Below are positions 16,988 through 26,081 of a DNA stretch of 64,000 nucleotides, in pieces (within the stretch, counting starts at the first letter, position 1; every line of letters starts with the position of its first letter). A program made the translations under genes and the position numbers. Under the pieces are notes generated by a model, which was not told where the DNA came from, made no database searches, and was given only the letters and a program-made list of their open reading frames with translations. Source of the stretch: Sulfuriferula sp047300855 (GTDB lineage Bacteria > Pseudomonadota > Gammaproteobacteria > Burkholderiales > Sulfuriferulaceae); NCBI RefSeq assembly GCF_047300855.1, contig NZ_CP170197.1:2294001-2358000 (forward strand). The letters are read 5' to 3'.

Positions 16988-18665
16988 ACGCCTGCCCATG
17001 ACCGCGTCTCCCCAGACCCGCTGGCAACTCGGCAAGAAACAGACTGAGTTTCTGGTGGCAGTGGTGGCGATCCTGCCGCTTGCACTGTTCGTGCTCTATC
17101 CCCTGTGGACAATTTTGCGGGAAAGTGTGTTGCGCCCGGACGGGCGCTGGAGCCTGGACTACTATGCCCGCTACATTCAGGACTCCCACTTCCGGGAGAC
17201 CGTGTTCAACACCCTGAACGTATCGATTTGGGCGACCCTGGCCACGACCGCCATCGCCTTCGGCTATGCCTACGCGCTGCGCCGGACCAAGGTGCCGGGC
17301 AAGATGCTGTGGCACAGCGTGATGCTGCTGCCCCTGTTCGCGCCATCCCTGATCCAGGCGTTGGGGGTGCAGTTCATCCTCGGTCGTAATGGTATCGTCA
17401 ACCGTTACCTGGGCACGGATATCGACATCTACGGCTTCTGGGGCATCCTGCTGGCCAACATATTGTACGGACTGCCACATGCCTATCTGGTGCTGTCGGT
17501 GTCCCTCGGATCGGCGGATGCACGGCTGTACGAGGCTGCCAAACTACTCGGGGCCGGCGGTTTCAAGCGCTTTCTCAGCGTCACCTTGCCGACTGCCCGT
17601 TACGGCGTTCTGTCGGCCATATTTCTGGGCTTCGCAATCAATATCAGCGAATTTGGTAACCCGATGGTATTGGGAGGCGACTACAACGTGCTGGCCACCG
17701 AGATTTACAATCAGGTGGCGGGCCAGGCCAACTTTCATTTGGGAGCAGTGATCGGCGTGCTGCTGCTGTTTCCGGTTTTGCTGTCGGTGGCCGCGGAAAA
17801 ATGGATTGGCCGCCGCCAGGCCACAATTTCGTCGCAGGCCACCCCCTATCGGCCAGTACGCGACTGGCGCATAGACGGCCCGATGCTCCTTTTTCTGGGG
17901 ATGGTCGCGCTGGCTATTGTCGTCGTGGTGGGGATGGTAGTGGTTGCCAGCTTCACTAAACTATGGCCCTACAATCTGGGCTTCACCCTCAAGCACTACG
18001 CCCTGGATGTGCCCGGCGGTTACGGCGCCCTGTGGGTGAGCCTGAAAATGTCTCTGGCGACAGCGGTCATCGGCATGGTGGTGGCTACCTTCGCTGCCAT
18101 GGTGGTGCACAAGCTGTCCAGCCGCTTGCGTCAGGTTCTGTATCTGCTATCGGTAGTGCCCGCCGCCGTTCCAGGTATGGTGTTGGGCCTGGGCTATGTG
18201 CTGGCCTTCAACAATCCGTCGCTTCCCGTCTACTGGCTCTACGGGACGGTTGCGCTGCTGTCCCTGTGCACGGTCTATCATTACCATGCACAGGCTTTCC
18301 TGATCGCCACTACCGGACTGAAGCAGGTTGACAGTCGACTTCAGGAGGCCTCCCATACCCTGGGGGGTGGCGCCCTGCACACGGCCCGCCATGTAACACT
18401 ACCTCTTATTCGTCCGGCCATGGCAAGCATCGGCATGTTCTATTTCATGCACAGCATGGTGACGATTTCAGCGCTGATTTTCCTGGTTTCCCCGGAGGTC
18501 ACACCGGCGGCAGTATCCATCCTGCTCCTGAACGATGCGGGAAACTGGCCTCAGGCCGCCGCCTTCGCCACCATCATCATGTTCACTATTGCAGCCGTGG
18601 TGCTGGGGATCAAAGCCCTGGCTCATAGTGCTGCGATCCTGCATAAGCGGCAAAACCATTCCTGA
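16977..18665 (+). CDS. Fused ABC permease, 2-aminoethylphosphonate type
   Basis: 562 aa with two consecutive BPD-transporter membrane domains, so one polypeptide supplies the whole channel dimer. Each half has about six helices and an EAA-type loop: RLYEAAKLLGAGGFKRF in the first half and RLQEASHTLGGGALHTA in the second. Permeases of this form are common in iron and aminoethylphosphonate importers. An alternative ATG lies at 16998, seven codons in. It completes the three-gene importer. Confidence 0.9.
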   Translation: MSTERLPMTASPQTRWQLGKKQTEFLVAVVAILPLALFVLYPLWTILRESVLRPDGRWSLDYYARYIQDSHFRETVFNTLNVSIWATLATTAIAFGYAYALRRTKVPGKMLWHSVMLLPLFAPSLIQALGVQFILGRNGIVNRYLGTDIDIYGFWGILLANILYGLPHAYLVLSVSLGSADARLYEAAKLLGAGGFKRFLSVTLPTARYGVLSAIFLGFAINISEFGNPMVLGGDYNVLATEIYNQVAGQANFHLGAVIGVLLLFPVLLSVAAEKWIGRRQATISSQATPYRPVRDWRIDGPMLLFLGMVALAIVVVVGMVVVASFTKLWPYNLGFTLKHYALDVPGGYGALWVSLKMSLATAVIGMVVATFAAMVVHKLSSRLRQVLYLLSVVPAAVPGMVLGLGYVLAFNNPSLPVYWLYGTVALLSLCTVYHYHAQAFLIATTGLKQVDSRLQEASHTLGGGALHTARHVTLPLIRPAMASIGMFYFMHSMVTISALIFLVSPEVTPAAVSILLLNDAGNWPQAAAFATIIMFTIAAVVLGIKALAHSAAILHKRQNHS

Positions 18666-18900
18666 GTTCTCTGCCGGTTTTTGAATTCACATCATGATAT
18701 GTAAATTCATATTACGGTAACAAACATCCTCTATAGTGGCCGGATTGTCGGCAGTCCGAAGCGAGCCTTTGCGTTGCGCATGAGCGCCACCGCGCAGTTG
18801 AGGGCCATATCCTGGAAAACAAAATTTTTTGCGCCTGATTCGGGTGCAGGGATCGCTTTTGCCTGAAATCCGACTGACTGAATATTTTAGGAGGCATTCG
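18666..18900. promoter_or_regulatory. Gap between importer and TonB genes
   Basis: 235 bases, probably with a promoter for the exbD-tonB-receptor group. The inverted repeat ATATG-TAAATT-CATAT (18697-18712) may be an operator; it is not a recognisable Fur box. No ORF or RNA gene was recognised in the rest. Confidence 0.3.
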
Positions 18901-19308
18901 ATGCTTATCTGGCAAGACCAACCGCGCCGCAAGGCCCGTATTGAAATCATCCCGATGATCGATGTGATGATGTTTCTGCTGGTGTTCTTCGTGCTGATTA
19001 GCATGAATGTGATCCCGGCCACGGGAATCAAGACCCAGCTGCCGGGATCAGCCCAGCCGGATCATCTGGACCGGGCCTACCATGCGGTCATCACCATAGG
19101 CGAGCATGGGCGTCTGCAGCTGGAAGGCAAGGACTACGACCTGGGCTCGCTGGAGCAAGGCCTGCAGAATCTGAAACGCACCCACAAGGACATCGACCTG
19201 GTGATCGATGGCGACAAGGGCAGCGAACTGCAAAACCTGGTGGATGTGATGGATGTGGTGAAGTCCGCAGGCATTACTGCCGTTTCCATCGCCGCCAAAA
19301 AGAAATAA
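18901..19308 (+). CDS. exbD: ExbD/TolR-family proton-channel subunit
   Basis: 135 aa from the ATG at 18901, with a strong AGGAGG at 18889-18894 that decides the start. One membrane helix (about 18-40) contains the conserved Asp in IIPMIDVMMFLLVFF, which conducts protons in ExbB-ExbD motors. The periplasmic domain follows (VITIGEHGRLQLEGKDYDL). It energises TonB. Order here is exbD, tonB, receptor, exbB, with exbB displaced. Confidence 0.93.
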   Translation: MLIWQDQPRRKARIEIIPMIDVMMFLLVFFVLISMNVIPATGIKTQLPGSAQPDHLDRAYHAVITIGEHGRLQLEGKDYDLGSLEQGLQNLKRTHKDIDLVIDGDKGSELQNLVDVMDVVKSAGITAVSIAAKKK

Positions 19309-19327
19309 CGAGCACCGAGCCGGTTCC

Positions 19328-20071
19328 ATGTCTTACAGCAGCCTGTTTTTTTCTCAGCGGGAGTGGGTGGCGCGCGGTATGGCTGTGGCCATTCTGTCTC
19401 TAATGGTGATTTCCCAGCAGGTACTTCACCTGGAATCACCCCTGCCCAAGGCCGTCGCCGCGCCCATCCGCATCACCCTGGCGGAACCTCCCGCGCCGGA
19501 ACCTGTTCCGGTGCAGCCTCAGGTGCCGGTCAAGCCGGAGCCCACACCACCCAAACCCGTGCCCAAACCCAAGCCGGTTCCCAGGCCGACACCGAAACCA
19601 GCACCGGTTTCACCGACACCCGCACCGGCACCTACCCCGACCCCGGTACCGACCCCGGCACCCGCGCCCCAGCCGGTGCCGCAGACGCCTCCGGCTCCGC
19701 CCGTGCCACAGCCAGCGGTAGCGCCGCCAACACCAACGCCTGCGCCCCCGCCAGCCCCGGTAAGCAACCCGAGCCATGAGGGCGCCTACGTGCACAAGGT
19801 ACGACAGCAGATCGAACAGCACAAAGTCTATCCGGCGCTGGCCCGCAAGCTGGACATGAGCGGCACCGTCGAAGTTTTCTACGTTATCAACCGGCAGGGC
19901 AAGTTGATCGACGCGGGAATAGCAGCAACGTCAGGCAGCGAGATTCTGGATAAAGCGGCTCTGCAGGCAGTACGTGCTGCCGTGTTTCCGCCGATACCGG
20001 ATGACGCTTGGCGAGGAGAAGCGCAGAAGCAGTTCAAGACAAAACTCGTCTATTCATTAACCGATGATTAA
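19328..20071 (+). CDS. tonB: TonB energy transducer
   Basis: 247 aa. A single N-terminal membrane helix (about 13-32) is followed by a very Pro-rich spacer (about 55-150, with EP, KP and PAP runs) that spans the periplasm. The C-terminal domain (YVHKVRQQIEQHKVYPALAR ... SGTVEVFYVINRQGKL) is the TonB box-binding fold. It lies 19 bases after exbD and 14 bases before the receptor, so it is probably dedicated to that receptor. Confidence 0.93.
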   Translation: MSYSSLFFSQREWVARGMAVAILSLMVISQQVLHLESPLPKAVAAPIRITLAEPPAPEPVPVQPQVPVKPEPTPPKPVPKPKPVPRPTPKPAPVSPTPAPAPTPTPVPTPAPAPQPVPQTPPAPPVPQPAVAPPTPTPAPPPAPVSNPSHEGAYVHKVRQQIEQHKVYPALARKLDMSGTVEVFYVINRQGKLIDAGIAATSGSEILDKAALQAVRAAVFPPIPDDAWRGEAQKQFKTKLVYSLTDD

Positions 20072-20085
20072 CAAGGGGAAAAGCA

Positions 20086-22227
20086 ATGCAATCCAGATTC
20101 AATCCGACGCCAATATTTTTGGCTGTGATGGGCGCCCTGGCGGTGATGCCGGCCTATGCTGATACAGCGACAGACGCAACGGTAGATACCGGCGCGGTGT
20201 CTGTGATGGGCGAAGGTCAGGTACGTGCCAGCAACGCGGTGGACCGCAAGCAATTTCAGGAGCAGACGCCCGGCAAGAACCCGGTGATGGCGCTGGAGCG
20301 TGTACCCGGCGTGAGCGTGACCACCGCCGATCCATACGGCATCTATGAATACGGCACCGATATCGAGATGCGCGGTTTCAACTCCGACCAGATCGGCATG
20401 ACCGTAGACGGCGTACCCATGACCAGCAACGCGGTTGCCGGCGGCAACCCGGCGAGCCGCTTCATGGATAGCGAGAACCTGGAGTCGGCTACGGTGGCTC
20501 AAGGTTCCGGCGACCTGTCCACGCCATCCTACAATTCTCTGGGCGGCTCCATTAACTACAAGACCATCGATCCGCGCAACCAGTTCGGTGTGCAGGGCGA
20601 GCTGTCCGGCGGTAGTTACGATTCCCACCGCGAATTCGTCCGCCTGGATACCGGCAAATCCGACAACGGCACCAAGGCCTTTATCAGCGGCTCCCGCACC
20701 GACACGGAGAAATGGCGTGGTGCCGGCAAGAACTGGGTCGACCATTTCGAAACCAAGGTGCAGAACATATTCGGCGAAAACAAGGTAGGCCTGTCTTTCA
20801 TCTACAACAAGCGTTTCGACCACGACTATCTGGACATGAGCCTGGCGGACTACCAGAAATATGGCCGCTCCTATGATCTGAATACCACCTGGACCGGCAA
20901 TCCATTGCAGGATCAGAACAACTACACTGGCTGGACCAACGGCCGTACCGATAAGTTGTTGAGCCTCCCGGCGGATCTCAAAATAACCGACAAGATGCGC
21001 CTGACCCTGGTGCCCTATTACCAGAAGGAAGATGGCTTCGGCACCTATAATCCCGGCCACAACCCCAATACCGGCGCGGTACAGCTGATGTACCGGCAGT
21101 CCAGTTACTTTACCGACCGTTATGGCATGACCAGCAAGCTGACTTACGATCTGGGTCAGCACCAACTGGCGGCCGGCCTGTGGGTGGAGCGCTACAAGTT
21201 CGATAACGACCGCAAGTGGTACGACACCTTGAACCCCGCAGTGAACGGCGATCCGAACTGGAACGCTCTGGTCAAGACCGACTTCGATCGCAGCTTCGTG
21301 ACGAATTCCACCACCTTCTATGTCCAGGACACCATCTCCATGCTAAATAACCGCATGAAGCTGGATCTGGGCGCCAAGGCGATTTCCGTGTCCCGCGACT
21401 ACGTGGACAACCTGAACAACGCCAACAACCGGAATGCGAAGTACTCCAAGTCCTTCCTGCCCCAGATCGGCGCCACCTATCAGTTGACCGCAACGGAACA
21501 GGTATTCGGCAACTATGCACAGAACTTCAGCGCCCCCTCGAACAGTGTGCTGACCGTCGGAACTTACAACCCGGATCTCAAGCCAGAGACCTCTACCAAC
21601 ATAGATCTGGGCATCCGCACCAAGCGTGAGCATTTCGATGCATCCCTGGCTCTGTACCAGGTCAAGTACGATAACCGCATCCTGCAGATCAAGGACTCCA
21701 CCAACCGCTATCTACTGAACGCCGACATCTACTCCAATGTGGGCAGCATCACCAGCAAAGGCGTGGAACTGGCATCCACCTGGCACCCCACCGAGCGTTT
21801 CAATCTTTACACATCGCTGACACTGAACGATTCCAAGTTTGACCAGAATTATCAGGCCTCCTCCACGACAGTGGTGTACAGCGGCGGCAAGATCGTCCCG
21901 GATTCGCCCCAGGTCATGTTCTTCGCGGACGCCAGCTACCATCTGGGTGACTACTTTGCCGGCGTGAACGGCAAGTATGTGGGCAAGCGCTACTCCACGG
22001 TGGACAACACGGAAAGCGCTCCCGGGTATGAAGTCTTCGGGCTGCGTGCCGGTTATCAGACCAAGAGCTTCCACGGCATGAAGGACTTCAAAGTCCAGTT
22101 CAACGTCGAGAACCTGTTCGACAAGAGCTACCTGTCATCCATCAACACAGGCACGACCGCCGGCAACCCGACCTACTTCACCGGGACGCCGCGTTCGTAC
22201 TACCTGAGTATTGGCGCATCGATCTAA
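20086..22227 (+). CDS. TonB-dependent outer-membrane receptor
   Basis: 713 aa with a signal peptide ending PAYA (about 25). A candidate TonB box is GAVSVMGEG. The plug domain (about 50-165) has GVSVTTADPYG, the RGF motif in IEMRGFNSDQI, and VDGVP. The 22-strand barrel follows, with NLFDKSYLSS near the end and a terminal pattern SYYLSIGASI. An AAGGGGAAAA stretch precedes the start. The ligand cannot be deduced: siderophore receptors look similar, and the surrounding importer and phosphoesterase suggest an organophosphorus compound. Confidence 0.9.
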   Translation: MQSRFNPTPIFLAVMGALAVMPAYADTATDATVDTGAVSVMGEGQVRASNAVDRKQFQEQTPGKNPVMALERVPGVSVTTADPYGIYEYGTDIEMRGFNSDQIGMTVDGVPMTSNAVAGGNPASRFMDSENLESATVAQGSGDLSTPSYNSLGGSINYKTIDPRNQFGVQGELSGGSYDSHREFVRLDTGKSDNGTKAFISGSRTDTEKWRGAGKNWVDHFETKVQNIFGENKVGLSFIYNKRFDHDYLDMSLADYQKYGRSYDLNTTWTGNPLQDQNNYTGWTNGRTDKLLSLPADLKITDKMRLTLVPYYQKEDGFGTYNPGHNPNTGAVQLMYRQSSYFTDRYGMTSKLTYDLGQHQLAAGLWVERYKFDNDRKWYDTLNPAVNGDPNWNALVKTDFDRSFVTNSTTFYVQDTISMLNNRMKLDLGAKAISVSRDYVDNLNNANNRNAKYSKSFLPQIGATYQLTATEQVFGNYAQNFSAPSNSVLTVGTYNPDLKPETSTNIDLGIRTKREHFDASLALYQVKYDNRILQIKDSTNRYLLNADIYSNVGSITSKGVELASTWHPTERFNLYTSLTLNDSKFDQNYQASSTTVVYSGGKIVPDSPQVMFFADASYHLGDYFAGVNGKYVGKRYSTVDNTESAPGYEVFGLRAGYQTKSFHGMKDFKVQFNVENLFDKSYLSSINTGTTAGNPTYFTGTPRSYYLSIGASI

Positions 22228-22235
22228 GCGCACAA

Positions 22236-22256
22236 GGCGGGGCATGTCGCCCCGCC
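22236..22256 (+). terminator. Terminator or attenuator hairpin after the receptor gene
   Basis: A perfect 8-base stem GGCGGGGC/GCCCCGCC with loop ATGTC is followed by GCATTTTC. The T-run is only four bases long, so it may lower rather than stop transcription into exbB, which follows 32 bases later. Confidence 0.6.
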
Positions 22257-22288
22257 GCATTTTCGATTCAAGAAGAGGTAAGCAAGCA

Positions 22289-22882
22289 ATGTCCTACAAC
22301 CTGCTCCATGATGTGATCATGTACGCCATGCTGGGCATGGCCCTGATCGCGACCTATGTCATCGTCGAACGCATGATATTTTTCAGTTACGCCATGAAGG
22401 AGGGCAAAGGCCTCGCCGCCCTCGTCAACAGCCATCTCCATGACTCCAACCTGCACAAGGCGCTGCGCGACCAGTTCTGCGACAGCCGGGCCCCCCAGGG
22501 CCAGGCCATGTGCGAGATCGTGGATGCCGCCCCCATGTCCCATGCCGCCACGGAATTTTTCGTCCAGTCGGTGTATGTGGCGAAACAGCCTCTTATCACC
22601 AAGCGCCTGTGGCTGCTGGATACCATCGTTACCCTGTCGCCCCTGATGGGGCTGCTGGGAACCATCATGGGCATTATCGACGCGTTCCACAGTCTTGCAG
22701 CCAACGGCACGTCCGATCCCACCGCCGTCAGCCGCGGCATCGGCACAGCATTGTTCGCCACCGGCCTGGGCATCGCCATCGCCTTGTACAGCATGGCCTT
22801 TTTCAATTTCTTTGGCGAAAAAGTGGAACAGGTGAACAACCAGATGAAGCTGATCTCCCTGAAGTTTCTCGCCACCAAATAA
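22289..22882 (+). CDS. exbB: ExbB/TolQ/MotA-family proton-channel protein
   Basis: 197 aa from the ATG at 22289 with AGAGGT upstream. There are three membrane helices: about 10-28, and a pair near 105-160. The family motif LWLLDTIVTLSPLMGLLGTI appears in the second segment, and GIGTALFATGLGIAIALYS in the third. With ExbD it forms the motor that drives TonB. It lies after the receptor rather than next to exbD, which is unusual. Confidence 0.92.
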   Translation: MSYNLLHDVIMYAMLGMALIATYVIVERMIFFSYAMKEGKGLAALVNSHLHDSNLHKALRDQFCDSRAPQGQAMCEIVDAAPMSHAATEFFVQSVYVAKQPLITKRLWLLDTIVTLSPLMGLLGTIMGIIDAFHSLAANGTSDPTAVSRGIGTALFATGLGIAIALYSMAFFNFFGEKVEQVNNQMKLISLKFLATK

Positions 22883-22933
22883 GATCTTTTCCGGGCCTGC
22901 CCTCTGCGCTTTGGCCCGATCCGGAGTACAACC

Positions 22934-25774
22934 ATGACGCACCGCCACCTCGCCTTTCCCCGCCCGCAACCGGGCTTCGCGCTGCCCGCCCTGGCTGCTG
23001 CGCTGTTGACTCTGGGCGGAGGCGGTGTCGGCGTGGTGTCGGCGGCCCCGCTCGCGGCCATCCAGACCGATGGCACCCAGTTGCCCACAGGGGCAAGGAT
23101 CACTCCCCAGGCCGCCCGTGGTGCGCGCTTTGAACGAATGAACCCGGGTCTGCCCACCCTGCCCGATTTTCAAGCCGGGCAAGCGGTTTCCACAGCCTTG
23201 AGTCCGGACGGCAACACCCTGCTGGTACTCACCAGCGGCTATAACCGCAACTGGAACCCGAAAGGCAAGATCGACCAAGACACCTCCAATGAATACATAT
23301 TCGTCTATGACGTGAAGGCCGCTGTCCCAGTCAAGCGCCAGGTTCTGGAGGTGCCGGACACCTTCTCCGGTATCGCCTGGCAGCCCGACGGACAGCGCTT
23401 CTACGTGGCCGGCGGCGTGGATGACAATGTGCACAGGTACGCCATGACCGAGGGCAAATGGGCGGAGATCGAGCCGGCCATCGCCCTCGGCCATGCCAGG
23501 GGCCTCGGGGTGGATATCCGCCCCATGGCCGCAGGCGTGGCGGTCAGCCCGGATGGCAGCCGGCTGCTGGTGGCCAATTTCGAGAACGACAGCGTCTCCG
23601 AGATCGATCTTGCCAAAGGTGCGGTGCTGCATGAACAGGACCTGCGGCCGGGCAAAATCAATCCGGCACAAGCCGGGGTGCCGGGCGGGGAGTTTCCCTT
23701 CTGGGTGGCCTATCGTGACAACCACACGGCCTACATAACCAGCATGCGAGACCGGGAGGTTGTGGTGCTGCGCACCGGGGGCACGGCTTTGTCGGTGAAG
23801 ACGAGAATCCCCGTCGGCGGCCAGCCCACCCGCATGGTGCTGAATCGCGCCGGCACCCGTCTCTATGTGGCCAATGCCAACAGCGATACCGTGTCTGTCA
23901 TCGATGCAGGGCGAGACTTGGTCCTGGAGACCCTGAACACCACAGCGCCGACGGCTACCTATGCCAACGCCAATCAGCTGAAGGGCAGCAACCCAAACAG
24001 CCTGGCCTTGTCTCCTGATGAGAAAACACTGTATGTGACCAATGGCGGCACCAATTCCATCGCCGTCATTCATCTGGACAAGTTGGGCAGGGAAGCCGGC
24101 GTGCGCGGCCTGATCCCCACCGGCTGGTATCCCAACTCGGTGAGTGTGAGCCGGAATGGCAAGACGCTTTATGTAGTCAACGGCAAAAGCATGGCCGGTC
24201 CGAACCCCGTCAACTGCCGCAACTCCCTGTCCACCGACCCGGCAGCCACGGCCAGCTGCCGGGCCAACAACCAGTATGTCTGGCAACTGACCAAGGCCGG
24301 ATTCCTGACCCTGCCGGTGCCGAGCCCAACTGAATTGGCGACCCTTACCCGCCAGGTCGCTTACAACAATAACTGGGCCGATTTCCGCGGCAAGGCCGAG
24401 GCCGAGCGCATGATGGCCTTCGTCCGCTCCCGGATCAAGCACGTGATCTACGTGGTGAAGGAAAACCGCACCTACGATCAGGTGCTGGGGGACCTGCGGC
24501 CGGGCAACGGGGATGCCGATCTGGTACTGCTGCCAGAACCCATCAGTCCAAATCATCATGCACTGGCACGTCAGTTCGTGACCCTGGATAATTTCCTGGT
24601 CAGCGGGGCAGCCAGCAACGACGGCTGGATCTGGAGCACTGCGGCGCGTTCCAGCGAGTACACCGAAAAAAACATCGCCATCAACTACGCAAACCGTGGC
24701 CTCAGCTATGACAACGAGGGCCAGAACCGCAACGTCAACCTGGGGCTGGCCAGTCCGGCTGCGCGGCGCATCGAAAATCCCCATGTGCCGGATGATGCCG
24801 ATCTGATGCCAGGAGTGGCCGACGTCGCTGCTCCCGATGGTCCGGGTGAAGAGAATGGCGCCGGTTACCTGTGGGATGCCGCACTGCGTGCGGGCATCTC
24901 CATCCGCAACTATGGTTTCTACCAGGATGAGGATCGCTACGCCCTCCCCCCAACAGACCCTGCCTATGTTCCTCCTTCCAAGCAGCCGTTCAAGGATCGG
25001 ATGATCCAGGCCTACCCGAACAAGTCCGCACTGCGTCCAGTCAGCGACCGCTACTATCGCGGTTTCGACATGAAATATGCGGATTTCTGGCGCTACCGGG
25101 AATGGGAGCGCGAGTTCAACCAGTATGTGAAAGACGGCAATCTGCCTGCACTTGAACTGGTACGGCTACCGCATGACCATTTTGGCGATTTCGCCAGCGC
25201 CGATGACGGCGTGAACACGGTAGAAACACAAATGGCGGATAACGACTATGCCTTGGGAATGCTGGTTGAGAAAATCGCTCACAGCCCCTACCGGAACACT
25301 ACCCTGATCGTGGTGGTGGAAGACGACGCGCAGGATGGCGGAGACCACGTGGATGCCCATCGCAGTCTGGCCTATATGATCGGCCCCTATGTGAAGCGCA
25401 ACACAGTAGTGTCGACGCGCTATACCACGGTGAATCTGCTCCGCACGATTGAGGATGTGCTGGGCTTATCTCCCATGGGACTGACGGATGGTAACGCCCT
25501 GCCTATGGCCGCGGTTTTTGAGCGCCATTTGGCTTCCCCGGACTATACCGCCATCGTGCCGGAAGTATTGCGCACCACCCAACTGCCACTGCCACCGCGC
25601 ACGGCCCGAAATACCCTGGCCTCTACACCGGAAACAGCCCGTTACGCCAAACCGCGACGCACCGCAGCTTATTGGGCGCGGGTAATGCAGGGGCAAGACT
25701 TTGCATCGGAAGACCATCTGGACACGCCGCGATTCAACCAGGCTCTGTGGCAGGGGCTGAAGGGCGAAGATTAA
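22934..25774 (+). CDS. Secreted beta-propeller / phosphoesterase fusion
   Basis: 946 aa with an N-terminal export signal (about 15-38). Residues about 70-420 are YncE/YVTN-type propeller blades (LYVANANSDTVSVIDAG, LYVTNGGTNSIAVIHLD). Residues about 495-870 are an alkaline-phosphatase/phospholipase-C-like phosphoesterase: IKHVIYVVKENRTYDQVLGD provides the metal and nucleophile region, and VVEDDAQDGGDHVDAHR the distal metal site. It probably hydrolyses a phosphate ester or similar in the periplasm or at the surface. As the last gene of the TonB/importer locus it may process what the receptor brings in. The natural substrate is unknown. Confidence 0.85.
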   Translation: MTHRHLAFPRPQPGFALPALAAALLTLGGGGVGVVSAAPLAAIQTDGTQLPTGARITPQAARGARFERMNPGLPTLPDFQAGQAVSTALSPDGNTLLVLTSGYNRNWNPKGKIDQDTSNEYIFVYDVKAAVPVKRQVLEVPDTFSGIAWQPDGQRFYVAGGVDDNVHRYAMTEGKWAEIEPAIALGHARGLGVDIRPMAAGVAVSPDGSRLLVANFENDSVSEIDLAKGAVLHEQDLRPGKINPAQAGVPGGEFPFWVAYRDNHTAYITSMRDREVVVLRTGGTALSVKTRIPVGGQPTRMVLNRAGTRLYVANANSDTVSVIDAGRDLVLETLNTTAPTATYANANQLKGSNPNSLALSPDEKTLYVTNGGTNSIAVIHLDKLGREAGVRGLIPTGWYPNSVSVSRNGKTLYVVNGKSMAGPNPVNCRNSLSTDPAATASCRANNQYVWQLTKAGFLTLPVPSPTELATLTRQVAYNNNWADFRGKAEAERMMAFVRSRIKHVIYVVKENRTYDQVLGDLRPGNGDADLVLLPEPISPNHHALARQFVTLDNFLVSGAASNDGWIWSTAARSSEYTEKNIAINYANRGLSYDNEGQNRNVNLGLASPAARRIENPHVPDDADLMPGVADVAAPDGPGEENGAGYLWDAALRAGISIRNYGFYQDEDRYALPPTDPAYVPPSKQPFKDRMIQAYPNKSALRPVSDRYYRGFDMKYADFWRYREWEREFNQYVKDGNLPALELVRLPHDHFGDFASADDGVNTVETQMADNDYALGMLVEKIAHSPYRNTTLIVVVEDDAQDGGDHVDAHRSLAYMIGPYVKRNTVVSTRYTTVNLLRTIEDVLGLSPMGLTDGNALPMAAVFERHLASPDYTAIVPEVLRTTQLPLPPRTARNTLASTPETARYAKPRRTAAYWARVMQGQDFASEDHLDTPRFNQALWQGLKGED

Positions 25775-25813
25775 GCTACCCCGTATCGGACCTGACCAGC
25801 ACCTATCGCAAAA

Positions 25814-25835
25814 GAAAAATACGGCTGTATTTTTC
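25814..25835. terminator. AT-rich terminator-like hairpin after the phosphoesterase gene
   Basis: Perfect 9-base stem GAAAAATAC/GTATTTTTC with loop GGCT, 40 bases after the stop. The A-tract and T-tract fold into the stem, as in bidirectional intrinsic terminators. The GC content of the stem is low, so termination may be weak. Confidence 0.45.
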
Positions 25836-26021
25836 CGGAGACCGGCTGCTTCAGCTTGAGCCGCTCTCCATCTCGCACTTAATTCGAGCGAATGTAATTT
25901 TTCTTCGCTTCCTGATCAAGCCGGCCATTTCCAGCCTGAACGGGTTTACAAGTGCTTGCACTGTCCGCTAATCTCTAAAGCATCTCATGTAGTGAATGAA
26001 GCATGCATCGAAGTACCCCGG

Positions 26022-26037
26022 TGTGATGTGTATCACT
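26022..26037. promoter_or_regulatory. CRP/FNR-family operator-like palindrome
   Basis: TGTGA-TGTGTA-TCACT matches the CRP layout TGTGA-N6-TCACA at 9 of 10 defined positions and contains the symmetric GTGAT/ATCAC. It lies 45 bases upstream of the MFS start. Whether CRP, FNR or a nitric-oxide regulator of the same family would bind cannot be told. Confidence 0.5.
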
Positions 26038-26081
26038 CAATATTTCGATAATGCATCGTCCACATTGCACCGCATCCGCTG

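Larger units (their letters stand above)
25775..26081. other. Intergenic region before the MFS gene
   Basis: 307 bases without a credible gene. It holds a hairpin at 25814-25835, a CRP/FNR-like palindrome at 26022-26037, and otherwise nothing that I recognise. Confidence 0.6.

Noticed and set aside
18666..18900. Possible Fur box or riboswitch before exbD.
   Set aside because: The only dyad, ATATG-TAAATT-CATAT, does not match the Fur consensus, and no riboswitch core could be recognised.
22268..24784. Long minus-strand reading frame of 838 codons opposite exbB and the phosphoesterase.
   Set aside because: It is low-complexity His/Gly/Gln-rich translation, typical of the antisense of GC-rich genes. 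The plus strand encodes recognisable proteins over the whole stretch.
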